Part shown: in pieces, positions 25,401 through 32,352 of the stretch
How the letters are laid out: every line of letters starts with the position of its first letter
Position numbering within the stretch: the first letter of the stretch is position 1
Made by a program: the position numbers and the translations under genes
NCBI GenBank assembly: GCA_025618425.1
Contig: CM046848.1
Location: 28,885,092-28,949,091, forward strand
Reading direction: 5' to 3'
DNA length: 64,000 bases
Origin: Heliocidaris tuberculata
Lineage: Eukaryota > Echinodermata > Echinoidea > Camarodonta > Echinometridae
The notes under the pieces: generated by a model
What the model saw: the letters and a program-made list of their open reading frames with translations, nothing else
Told to the model about the DNA's origin: nothing
Database searches by the model: none

Positions 25401-28400
25401 TTCATAAAACTTGTTATCAGTACCAACTGGCACATTTCTATAACAAATTTGCTCTCAGCCAATCAGATACAAGGATTTCAGCAGCTTATAATAGTTATTG
25501 CAACTTGTTAATTTTAACAAGTTTTATGAAACCGGGCCCAGAAGGCAAGTACATGTACAAGCTTGCATATAAGCACCCAGTGGACTTATGGCTTAAAGTT
25601 CTCTCCAAGGGACTTGGTAATCAATGATTAATACCTCATACCACAGTCGCACCGCCAAACCGACCCCACACTGACTCCAAACCGACCGATTCTTAGCCAT
25701 TAGTGGCAATGTAATTTTTAGTTTGGTCTGTTGTCGGTCTGGCATTGGTCTTGTTGGTGTGACTTTGGTATTACCAAATGTTGAAAACTGCCTTAAAGAA
25801 ACAGCAGACACACAAGATCCAATATTACATTTACCATTCCCCCCAAACCTAATAGCAACTCCAGCCTTTGACAACTGAATCATCCCCTTCCCCCTAGGTT
25901 TCATACAGAAACCACCCAGTCCTCGTGGCAATGGTTTAATACTTACCCTGAGACTTGATGCAGTGTAAGGCTCCATCACTTGTCTTGTATCGAGCATAAG
26001 CTGAAGGCCGTTCTTCCCAACCCTGCCCCTATTGAAGACAAATGTATGTGGAGCTTTCCCATAGTCATTCTCAGCAAGGTTTTGCTTTTTTTGGGCTGCC
26101 TTCTTAGATTTGCTCTGCAGTTTTGGGGAAGAAAAATCAGAGAAATTTATCTTTTTTCAATGATCTCATGTTCATCATTAAAGATAAAGTTGAGTTCTGG
26201 TCATGTGATTGAAAGAAACTTTCAAAGCAACAGACCGCTTCGGTAATGTACGCAAATTTTATACATACCTTTCAAACAAAGGTTGTTCTTGACAATCTGA
26301 AAGCTTGCTGGACATAGCAATAAGTAATGTATGCAAACTGGATTCCAAGCATTGAGGTTCATTGATAAAAAGCACGTTAATGGAATAGCTCGTCACTACG
26401 TGCTCAAACAAGAAGTGTGCATAAATTTGTATACATTACAGAACCGGTCTATTGGGAAAGGCTAAGCATGTCTACATAAGATATGGTGATACTATGCTGT
26501 ACGTGAGGCTTTGAAATCATCAAATTGATAAAAAATTGACACAATCTTGCTGAAAAGCACATGCACTGCACACAGAAATGGGTGTATGGGACTTTTTCTC
26601 GTCATGTTTCGAATATAAGGGCGTTTAAAGAGCAATCCTTTTCAGGGGACAAATCTACTATGATGTTCTTCTAAACTGACATATAAGGAATGAGAAAGCT
26701 CACAAATGATTTTTCACCTTTCGCAGAACTCAACCTTCTATTTAATCAGTAACATTAGGCCTACCCAATGAACTATCCATATGTGGTGCTGTGTGAGTTT
26801 CAGCTGCAGTTGACCTTTAAGTTGCAGAGGAACTACACTAGAATTCAATAAAACTTCTTGCCTTTTACAGTGTATGATTATCAAATATGCAAGTTGAATA
26901 TAAATCCATTGATTGGATCTCAGTCATCTGGACGATGTGGAATTTTCAGGCTGTGTTTGTACCATGGTAATCTGCGATCTTACTCCTTGGAAAAACTGTG
27001 AGTTCAAGAATACAAGCTCCCAACCATGGTACAGACAGTTGAAACTCATATTGTAACTTTTTACACGTATGAGTGTGTGCATGTTGTTTTGACGCGATCT
27101 TGAGCCCGGGAGTTCCCAACGGCGGGGCTGGCGGGTGTCGTTGCTCTGCTGTGATTGTGCCGAGTCGACATGAACGATTTGACCTTACTTTTTATCGCTC
27201 CCAACCAAAATATTCTTGCAATATCTTTACGGAAAATATGTAAAAGAATATTTTTAGATAAACATATATATTCTCTTTTTGTTTTTGGAATGCCAAATGT
27301 TAAATTACTTGCCTTCAAATTAGGCTTCAGAACTTCACAATGGACTTATATTTCTTTAGTTTTGGTGAGTGCTTCTCGCCAAGTTATACTGGAAAATTGT
27401 TTTCGTGGTTTTTATTTGCCTCTGAGAATGAAATTAAGCTTTTCAATTTGTTGAAATGAGTTTTATATCAAAATCTTTTAAGCGATTATATACTTCTTTG
27501 TCTACTTGCAGGGTTGATTTTTTTTAGAAATACACTGAATGATTTGAAGAAGTACAGGTGTATATGTTCTTATTCTTGGCATTTTGTATTTTCATCCATC
27601 CTTTTTTCTTGCATTTTCTAAAATTTGTTTACAATATTAAGGATAAATATGGTTGGATATGTCTGATACTCAACAATTCAATACATTTATATACAATCAC
27701 GTCAGCAATAAATATTAAATACTGTTCTTTTTCTTTTCTTCTTCATTGTTATGAGAAAACATCAGACAGCTACAAAGTCTTTCAACACAAATATTTCTAT
27801 CCATCGTCTTTGTTAAAAACTAGCAACACTTTGTCTCTGGTAGAGGCCACTCCACCTACTAACAATTCGTCTAGAGTAGGAATAAGAACAAGAAACACAA
27901 TGATATTATGTTGTTTTGATATTGAATAAGAATTTTTATTTTACCTCACAACATATTTCTTTTAAGAAACTCTTAACATCATCTTTCACATAGAAAAAAT
28001 AAGGAGAACTTCATGAAATTTTTTTCCACGGAACTCTTTTTTCCCCCCTTTCCCAGAAGTGATATAATTACAATATTATTAAGCATGTTCAGTATTACAA
28101 CATTTTCCTGTGAAGAAAGAAAACAAAACATATCATTCTTTATGAAATTGGAGTGAAAGGACCAAGAGATAGCATTCAATAAAATACATAAAATCATAGT
28201 ATACTCTACAACTTTTCAGGTATGAGCAGAGTGAATGCACATTATGCTCCATACACTCTGTACATAAAAGCATGCGATGCTGCGTACACAAAATCACAAT
28301 TTTGGTATGCCAAGTTATGTATTAAAATTTAAACGTCATAGTTTAGTGGCCGTTTTTTGGTCTATAAATTGGAATAACTCCGCAATGGAGAGGAGTTATT

Positions 28401-29113
28401 TCTTGGTTTATGGCTTAAAGGGAGCCACCGCTCGATATCCATGTACGTTCCATTTCATTCGCTTGCCCCTATTGCAAGGCCGTGCATTACAACAGTCTTG
28501 GAGCAGCGAACAAAATTGCCGTCGAGGGTGGGGTACTTTGTCAGTTGGGTTGTTCAGTTCGTCTTTCTTCAGTCGAATGCGTATCACTGCAATTGCATGC
28601 TCGTTTACCGAAGATGTGCGAAGATCCTGAATATTACCCGAGCCGGGCCAAGCTCCAAAACACCACGATTGGCGACTTTTCGGTCCCTTTAAAATAATTC
28701 TGTAAGTGAGCTCTTTCCAATGATATTTATTTTATGGTAAATATCTGAAAATGAAAAATTTATGGAAGTACCTACTACTATAGTATAGAGAAGTCGATGA
28801 GCCACCAGATGGTGGACTGTACTCATCTAGAAGAAGAAGAAGAAGTTCGGCGAACTCGAGCAGTCGAGCTATGCTACACTGCTTGCGACGCGTCGCCCGT
28901 CGCCGCCGCTGGCCCGCTGCATCTGAAAGTCCGCTGATGAACTAGGCTACCTACACAATTTATAATAATATGGGACCACGTTCCTGACAACGACATATGT
29001 TTTCACAATGATTTACCTATAGAAATCATGATAAATCACACAAAATTTGTCAAAATATTTTACACAATTATTTCGATTCAATTCCGAATCTTTCTTACCT
29101 TTTTACGTGCCAT
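13038..29113 (-). CDS. ppan: PPAN / SSF1 homologue (Peter Pan, Brix domain), 13 exons, 525 aa
   Basis: Role known for the family: a nucleolar Brix-domain protein (yeast Ssf1/Ssf2, fly Peter Pan, human PPAN) needed for 27S pre-rRNA processing and 60S subunit assembly. Seen here: exons 29113-29099, 26114-25947, 25024-24923, 24458-24408, 23645-23475, 23111-23035, 19448-19341, 18395-18272, 17478-17400, 16285-16231, 15124-15050, 14600-14452 and 13441-13038 total 1578 nt, exactly 525 codons plus TGA. All introns are GT-AG and all phases match. Family landmarks in order: FVFNRG (30-35), VMEPYTASSLR (51-61), TLKDFVGVAGPLGV (67-80), MRLPRGPTLTFKV (98-110), KDVVSSLR (117-124), MFPSINV (161-167), RHYSIK (193-198), LPQRLASRGN and SAIRLVEIGPR (to about 276), then IKIEEGLCEGEVLYHS (283-298). 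A Lys-rich coiled-coil-like stretch (about 300-345), an acidic stretch and an RGG-rich tail follow. Human PPAN is 473 aa; the excess is mostly the RGG tail. The start is the only ATG at the 5-codon first exon. The assembly is by eye; transcript data would settle the small exons. Confidence 0.95.
13530..13745. mobile_element. Foldback element of the same family, PPAN intron 12
   Basis: AAAATAGCTGGCTAATTCTG at the left, ACTAGCTCGAGCTA at the centre, and AGCCGGCTATTTGTCC at the right. Confidence 0.55.
13796..14186. mobile_element. TTAA-flanked MITE, family C, in PPAN intron 12
   Basis: The ends AGGGAAGGTTGAGTTCTGG and AGAGCTCTACTTTATCT lie between TTAA at 13796 and 14183. Five relatives in the window share the core (TTCAGCGAGACTGGGTCAAT and similar): 12129-12345, 20204-20694, 23847-24213, 26178-26745, and an end fragment at 16893-16950. 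Confidence 0.8.
14452..14600 (-). CDS. ppan: PPAN exon 12 (residues 342-392)
   Basis: Acceptor TTCTGACAG, donor GTAAGAC, 149 nt. ARSIEGMKRKYG matches human KKSLEGMKKAR. An acidic run leads into DDDREYYREAVGEEPDAG, matching human DDDIEYFCQAVGEAP. Confidence 0.94.
15050..15124 (-). CDS. ppan: PPAN exon 11 (residues 317-342)
   Basis: Acceptor GATTCCAG, donor GTGAGTGTG, 75 nt. It encodes a Lys/Glu-rich helix (IEKIKRKKQQEANVAKKKK and onward). Low complexity weakens similarity, but phase and splice sites fit perfectly. Confidence 0.87.
15330..15720 (-). mobile_element. LINE 3'-end fragment in PPAN intron 10
   Basis: The minus strand at 15715-15605 reads the standard LINE RT terminus: CAPKLWNNLPLFIRDSP, then TLATFKTRLKTYLFTL and a stop. 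This is followed by an AT-rich 3' region with a GCGCTT pair (15375 and 15400) and a TAA/ATT microsatellite (15330-15358). Confidence 0.7.
15731..15842. mobile_element. Short foldback in PPAN intron 10
   Basis: CATATTCATAAAACCTTACTA and TAGTAAGGTTTTAGGAATATG form an inverted pair of about 110 bp in total. Confidence 0.65.
16231..16285 (-). CDS. ppan: PPAN exon 10 (residues 299-317)
   Basis: Acceptor TTTTTTAG, donor GTAAGTTA, 55 nt. It encodes TKTKDEIAAAREVKFRK, aligned with human SKTEEELQAILEAKEKKLR. Start of the basic helical region. Confidence 0.88.
17400..17478 (-). CDS. ppan: PPAN exon 9 (residues 273-299)
   Basis: Acceptor AATTAG, donor GTGAGTAAC, 79 nt. It encodes IGPRLQLDLIKIEEGLCEGE and VLYHSS. 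IGPR.xLxLIK(I/V)xEG is the conserved end of the Brix domain. Confidence 0.96.
17530..17676. mobile_element. Foldback MITE, family E, in PPAN intron 8
   Basis: The inverted ends GGGCCCTCTTGCATAAAAAG and CTTTTTATGCAAGAGGCCCC enclose GTTGCGTTTAA repeats. It ends like family D (GGGCCC) but has a different interior. Confidence 0.75.
18272..18395 (-). CDS. ppan: PPAN exon 8 (residues 231-272)
   Basis: The acceptor is TTTCCCTAG and the donor GTGAGAC, 124 nt. It encodes TGQLSESEAEMDGEHNEV then TLPQRLASRGNLDNQKSAIR. LSESEAE, the LPQ..(A/S)GRGN element and SA(I/V)RL are hallmarks of PPAN. Confidence 0.96.
18866..19090. mobile_element. MITE family F, copy 1 (PPAN intron 7)
   Basis: Shares CAGTTCGTAATTAGT, TACAAATGACCCTGAAATGAC, GACGCGCTACTTGTTTAA and TTTATCTGCACATGCGCA with copies at 19470-19655 and 48005-48790. 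The copies end in reciprocal ACCAGTTCGTAAT / ATTACGAACTGGT. Confidence 0.7.
19115..19312. mobile_element. Foldback MITE in PPAN intron 7
   Basis: TTATTTTAAACCATGGGTTAA near the left end and TTTAAACCATGG / CCATGGTTTAAAATAATTC near the right form an imperfect hairpin; it ends at GGGCCC 29 bp from exon 7. Confidence 0.55.
19341..19448 (-). CDS. ppan: PPAN exon 7 (residues 195-231)
   Basis: The acceptor is TTTCACAG and the donor GTGAGTG, 108 nt. It completes Tyr195, then SIKAVPMGMSRSTKKLLQ and KVPNLGRYQDVSDFFL. Human counterpart: SIKVVPVGASRGMKKLLQ then FPNMSRLQDISELL. Confidence 0.95.
19470..19655. mobile_element. MITE family F, copy 2 (PPAN intron 6)
   Basis: Same block order as copy 1, shorter at the right end (stops at TTTAGCTGCACATC). 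Confidence 0.65.
20204..20694. mobile_element. TTAA-flanked MITE, family C, carrying a nested foldback
   Basis: TTAA at 20204-20207 and 20691-20694. Just inside the left end the GGGCCCTGTTTCATAAA foldback (20228-20360) is inserted, so the foldback is younger. PPAN intron 6. Confidence 0.75.
20228..20360. mobile_element. Foldback MITE, family D, in PPAN intron 6
   Basis: Reverse orientation: GGGCCCTGTTTCATAAAAC ... CAAATTTGTCGGTAAAAATC. Inserted in the family C element at 20204. Confidence 0.7.
20811..23090 (-). repeat. 93-bp tandem array derived from PPAN exon 6 and its donor region
   Basis: Units begin at 20821, 20914, 21007, 21100, 21193, then (after an inserted transposon) 22909 and 23002, spaced exactly 93 bp wherever uninterrupted. 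On the minus strand each unit reads about 50 nt of exon 6 (codons for CVLLNYNAET onward to FRHY) followed by about 42 nt of intron. The right-most unit is the real exon; the other six are exon-like copies in intron 6. The real exon has donor GTAAGT, whereas the copies read CACTATGAGTT and have lost the GT. Confidence 0.95.
21234..22854. mobile_element. 1.62-kb non-autonomous DNA transposon (Harbinger-like, CTG TSD) inside the exon-derived array
   Basis: The ends GGGCCTGTTTCTAGAAACC and GGTTTCGAGAAACAGGCCC are inverted repeats, flanked by the direct repeat CTG (21231-21233 and 22855-22857). Removing it restores an uninterrupted 93-bp unit, so the boundaries are well fixed. A 3-bp CWG duplication is typical of PIF/Harbinger elements. 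The interior is AT-rich with no transposase-like frame. Confidence 0.85.
23035..23111 (-). CDS. ppan: PPAN exon 6 (residues 170-195), source of the intronic tandem array
   Basis: The acceptor is TTGTTTCAG and the donor GTAAGT, 77 nt, ending two bases into Tyr195. It encodes VHLNDIRRCVLLNYN then AETNHIEFRHY, matching human VNLNTIKRCLLIDYN and DFRHY. The last 50 or so bases of this exon, plus its donor region, are the right-most unit of the 93-bp repeat that runs leftward through intron 6. Confidence 0.94.
23336..23462. mobile_element. Foldback MITE, family D, in PPAN intron 5
   Basis: The ends GGCCCTGTTTCATAAACTTG and ACAAGTTTTATGAAACAGG are inverted. It ends 12 bp from exon 5's donor, so the donor-proximal intron is almost all transposon. 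Confidence 0.75.
23475..23645 (-). CDS. ppan: PPAN exon 5 (residues 113-169)
   Basis: 57 codons between acceptor CACCCGTAG and donor GTTAGT. It contains LAKDVVSSLRK, HHPLLILNNF and TTMFQNMFPSINVNK, very close to the human protein (RDVVSSLRR, HPPLLVLNSF, MFQNLFPSINVHK). Confidence 0.96.
23847..24213. mobile_element. TTAA-flanked MITE, family C, in PPAN intron 4
   Basis: TTAA at 23847-23850 and 24210-24213. Ends AGGGAAGGTGGAGTTCTGG and CCAGAACTCAACTTTATCT. Confidence 0.8.
24408..24458 (-). CDS. ppan: PPAN exon 4 (residues 96-112)
   Basis: A 17-codon exon between acceptor CTACAG and donor GTGAGA. It encodes RIMRLPRGPTLTFKVHK, the RxPxGPTxTF signature shared by Brix-family proteins. Confidence 0.95.
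24923..25024 (-). CDS. ppan: PPAN exon 3 (residues 62-95)
   Basis: The acceptor is TTTCGTAG and the donor GTGCGT, 34 codons in phase 0. It encodes ARKKNTLKDFVGVAGPLGV followed by SHFLSYTKTD, matching human RKKNSLKDCVAVAGPLGV and THFLILSKTE. Confidence 0.94.
25395..25543. mobile_element. Foldback MITE, family D, in PPAN intron 2
   Basis: The ends GGGCCCCGTTTCATAAAAC and GTTTTATGAAACCGGGCCC are long inverted repeats around the shared CTCTCAGCCAATCAGAT core. Confidence 0.78.
25630..25772. mobile_element. Foldback element in PPAN intron 2 (ACAGTCGCACCG type)
   Basis: CACAGTCGCACCGCCAAACC and TTGTTGGTGTGACTTTGG are near-inverted. Similar elements at 1026-1142 and 47831-47968 (CCCAGTCACATTGC / CACTGTGACTTGGG). 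Confidence 0.5.
25947..26114 (-). CDS. ppan: PPAN exon 2 (residues 6-61, start of Brix domain)
   Basis: The acceptor is AACTGCAG and the donor GTAAGTA, 56 codons in phase 0. It carries the basic KSKKAAQKK stretch and the two diagnostic PPAN segments HTFVFNRGRVGKN and LDTRQVMEPYTASSLR (compare human FVFTRG and VRRVMEPLTASRLQV). Confidence 0.95.
26178..26745. mobile_element. TTAA-flanked MITE, family C, interrupted by a second MITE
   Basis: TTAA at 26178-26181 and 26742-26745. At 26232-26450 it contains an insertion with inverted ends AGACCGCTTCGGTAATGTA / ACATTACAGAACCGGTCT. PPAN intron 1, about 65 bp from exon 2. Confidence 0.75.
26232..26450. mobile_element. 219-bp MITE nested in the family C element
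   Basis: Imperfect terminal inverted repeats starting AGACCG. The sequence on both sides (TCAAAGCAA and ATTGGGAAAGG) is the continuous family C core, so its limits are clear to within a few bases. Confidence 0.75.
28385..28700 (+). other. Possible decayed coding fragment with CxxC motif, PPAN intron 1
   Basis: The frame opening after TAA at about 28419 reads REPPLDIH..., then ACPYCKAVHYNSLGAANK, then two more Cys and ends at 28697. Relatively GC-rich compared with its surroundings. CxxC followed by A-x-H/W resembles the zinc-binding block of Helitron helicase-type proteins, but the match is weak and I assign no function. Confidence 0.3.
29099..29113 (-). CDS. ppan: PPAN exon 1 (start exon, residues 1-5)
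   Basis: Encodes only MARKK, followed immediately by the donor GTAAGA. The phase-0 junction joins SKSKKAAQ of exon 2. The short basic N-terminus resembles the basic start of PPAN proteins. It is the least certain exon because it is so short, but ATG, frame and donor all agree, and intron 1 is about 3.0 kb. Confidence 0.75.
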
Positions 29114-30640
29114 TATAGTTTACCAAACGGGTGATGTGAGAATTTAAAAGAGCACCATACGTTCGCGTTCACGTTCACATATCACACATGTTTCTAAAAA
29201 TGATGTCTTCAGAGGACCGATAGAGGGACACTTTTCAATAGATAAAAATAGGCCGAAATCTTGTGGAATATCATATGGGCACATGTATAAGTAAATCATC
29301 CGCTCGTAATGCATGCCGGTGAGGCGGAGCAAAGATGATTTGAAATTAATTGATTAGAAATATTCATATAAAATCGATTCAATGTTCTCAGTAAATTTAA
29401 AAAGCGTAAATGGTGTTTAATAAACATACCAGGGGCGTAGATAGCGGGGGGGGGGGGGGGGGGATGGTGTGTACAAACATCCCCCCCCCCAGGTTTCACC
29501 CCACAAAAAAAAAAAAAAAAAAAAAAAGTGGTGGAAAATATACACTTCTATATTATGTTGTAGATAAATATAATTTGATATATTATATCTATTAATTAAT
29601 TTATAATTATATTCTTTATTTCAATATAAATGTTATATATCTGTGTACAATATTGTAGATTTATGTGAATTTATTAATATTTATCTACAATGCTGTCGTG
29701 GCTTCTGATTTTTCCCAATATATTTTGACACCACTAGAAAGTGAAAACCATCTACTTCAAATTATACAACATGGGTGTTAATCTTGGAGTGATATGGGGG
29801 TATAATCTTTTTTTAATGAAGTGGGGGGGGGGGGGTGTTGCAAAACTGAAATGAAATGTGGTGGAAATGTGGTGGAATCGAATGTGGTGGAGAAAGAGGG
29901 AATACATCACACCCAATATTTATTGAGGATGATGATGACCTGTGTCATCATCACCCAACTATACATAGGTCAGAAGCACCGCTCCGGGCGTTGCATGTGG
30001 GGACAGTGCCCTTCTTTTCCCATTAACTTCAGATAAGTACCCCCATTTTTCTTTCGAGTAAATCCCAGTTCCATATTCTTTTAAGTGCCCATTTTGATAA
30101 TTATACCTCATCTCTCACCTTACCTTTGATAAATGCTCCTATTTCAACGAGAGCATTTCCCCCCTTTTAATCCCTTTTATTCCTTTTAATGTAACAAGTC
30201 ATTTTTTTTCTTTGTAATATATAGACACTGATTTAATTTTTCTACTTTACATAAGAACATTTTCCCGTTCTTATAAATGCCCCTTTTCACCTGTGATGAA
30301 CTGCCTTTTCTACCTTTCCTACACATTCATTTATTTTTCTAATAATTGAAGTGTCCTTTTCCCCATGACAAGTACCACGTTTCCATTTTCCATAACATGT
30401 GCCCCTAATCCAAAGTGACTTAGAGCCAGTATTCCCAAATGCTCGCTCGCTACGCTCGCTCGTATTAAAAGTACAGCTTATTAAATAAATTTTCATTGTA
30501 AAATTTTGCAATCACATTGTAATTGCTATTGTTTGCTCGCTCGCTCAATATTCAAATCATACTACAAAATTGCAAAGCATGATGCTAACTTGTATCTTGG
30601 ATATGTAAAGAGAAAAACCATATACATGTTTACACACCCT
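29114..30640. other. Upstream region of PPAN; no other gene seen
   Basis: The first 200 bp above 29113 should hold the PPAN promoter on the minus strand; I see no clear TATA box. Farther up are poly-G/poly-C blocks (29444-29491) beside a hAT-like CAGGGGCGTAGATAGC end at 29429, and AT-rich DNA. Confidence 0.5.
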
Positions 30641-30643
30641 CAC

Positions 30644-30682
<39 letters not shown>

Positions 30683-30726
30683 TATATATATATATATACT
30701 GTATATTATATACGTACACATACACA

Positions 30727-30769
<43 letters not shown>

Positions 30770-30771
30770 GT

Positions 30772-30864
<93 letters not shown>
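30641..30864. repeat. Compound (AC)n / (TA)n microsatellite
   Basis: (AC)n at 30648-30680 and 30731-30765, (TA)n at 30681-30699 and 30776-30864. Confidence 0.95.
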
Positions 30865-30865
<1 letters not shown>

Positions 30866-31143
30866 GGCCCTTCGGGGAAATCATACCCCCCAGGTATGAG
30901 GACCTGTCTACGCCAATGAAACATACTCTTTCCAATTTGACACCTTAGCTGAAGTTGGCTAGCCTTTTATTATTTTTAAAGGATTTATTTTATCACTGGT
31001 GCACTTCACTGTTTCAATGTGCGAATGGGTGGAAATTTCGGCTAGCCTTGTTTCAGCCTAAATATATTTTTTAATCGCTGGGAAAGTGCCCAAATGAGGT
31101 ACTTCATTTGGGAGATTTTTATATTTTGTGTCTGTTCTGTGAA

Positions 31144-31735
31144 TTTAAAGGGCAATCCAACCTTGGTAATAAGATGAATTGTGTGAAAGCAGAAAAATAA
31201 GAAAAACAAGATGGTGAAAGTTTGAAAGAAATTGGACAAGGATTAAGAAAGTTATGGATGTTTGAAAAATGAGAACACTACATCTATGTGAATCTCAAAT
31301 TGGCAATTTGGTGAGTCAATTGTGACATTTTTGTGGACAACTCTCCCATTTGTCGCACACAAAAATATCATTAATTTGCGGTTTTCGTCGAGGCGCTTTT
31401 ACCCTCGGGGCAGTACTCAAAATATATTGGAGATAGCATATTGTTATATATAGGTCCTCATGAGCGAAAAGATCCTACTGAGTAATGCATTTTGAAAAAA
31501 AAAGTGACATTTTAGTCATTTTGTGTGTTAGAGCGAATGGGGGAGTTGTCCACAGCTACATCACAGTGACATTACCTATTCGGCCAATTTGAAATTCCCG
31601 TATGATTACAACTTTCAAAAATTCATAACTTTCTTATTGCTTGTCCGATTTCGTTCAAACTTTCACCAATCTGCTTCTCTGATTTTTCCTCTTTCTTTCA
31701 AAGCAACTTGCTATTAAGGTTGGATTTCTCTTTAA
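31144..31735. mobile_element. TTAA-flanked MITE, family A (about 590 bp)
   Basis: The ends AAAGGGCAATCCAACCTT and AAGGTTGGATTTCTCTT are inverted, with TTAA at 31144-31147 and 31732-31735. TTAA duplications are typical of piggyBac and Kolobok elements. Large palindromic interior. Related copies at 57986-58580 and, partly, 58579-58885. Confidence 0.8.
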
Positions 31736-32146
31736 CCCTTTCAGGACAGGAATTATTCAAGGGCTAAATTGATCACATTTCGATCTTCAAATTGGCAACA
31801 ATAATGTTTTTCTTTTAGTGCTGCATGGTTCTAATAAGGTGTAATGTCTTTGAGAACAATAAACAGGGTTAAAATTTTGTCAAAAAGTTGAAAAAATTGC
31901 CAATTTTGATGAAAATCAATGATTTTGAACCTCTCAATGTGTTGCCAATTTAAGGATTTCAAAGCTAATTCTCTTTTTAAAAATTCCTGGCATCAACCGC
32001 AATATGGTCATGGAACAAAAATGGACATAGTGTGTGCAGAAATATTTGCTCTTTCTACTCATGCATCTGGTATATTTTTCAGAGTTCTGAATCAAAAGTT
32101 ATTGAGCCAAACCACAAAATGTGGTCAATTGTCTTGAAAGGGTTAA
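31732..32146. mobile_element. TTAA-flanked MITE, family B (about 410 bp)
   Basis: The ends CCCTTTCAGGACAGG and CTTGAAAGGG are flanked by TTAA at 31732-31735 and 32143-32146. It shares its left TTAA with the neighbouring family A element. Inverted copy at 40901-41316. Confidence 0.82.
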
Positions 32147-32352
32147 ACGATTTCTATCCAGGGGTTTTCAAAATATGATTTTTAGACAACTTTCGTTATA
32201 GCACGTAAGTGAATGGGGCCGTGAATTACTTATGAGAGCCCATATGTCTCTTTTCATCTATTTATTAGGTGGGCTCAGAGCGCGTTGATAGAGAGAGTTT
32301 CATCTATTTTTCGCTGCTCCCTAGCAGAATAGTATTTTTTTCGCTGGCCACA

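Noticed and set aside
13442..29098. C/D-box snoRNA in PPAN introns (vertebrate PPAN hosts SNORD105)
   Set aside because: I looked for TGATGA and CTGA pairs on the minus strand. The best pair (26178 and 26140) is too short, and its C box lies in a MITE end.
30506..30935. 137-aa and similar frames of IYIYIY/THTHTH
   Set aside because: Translated microsatellites.
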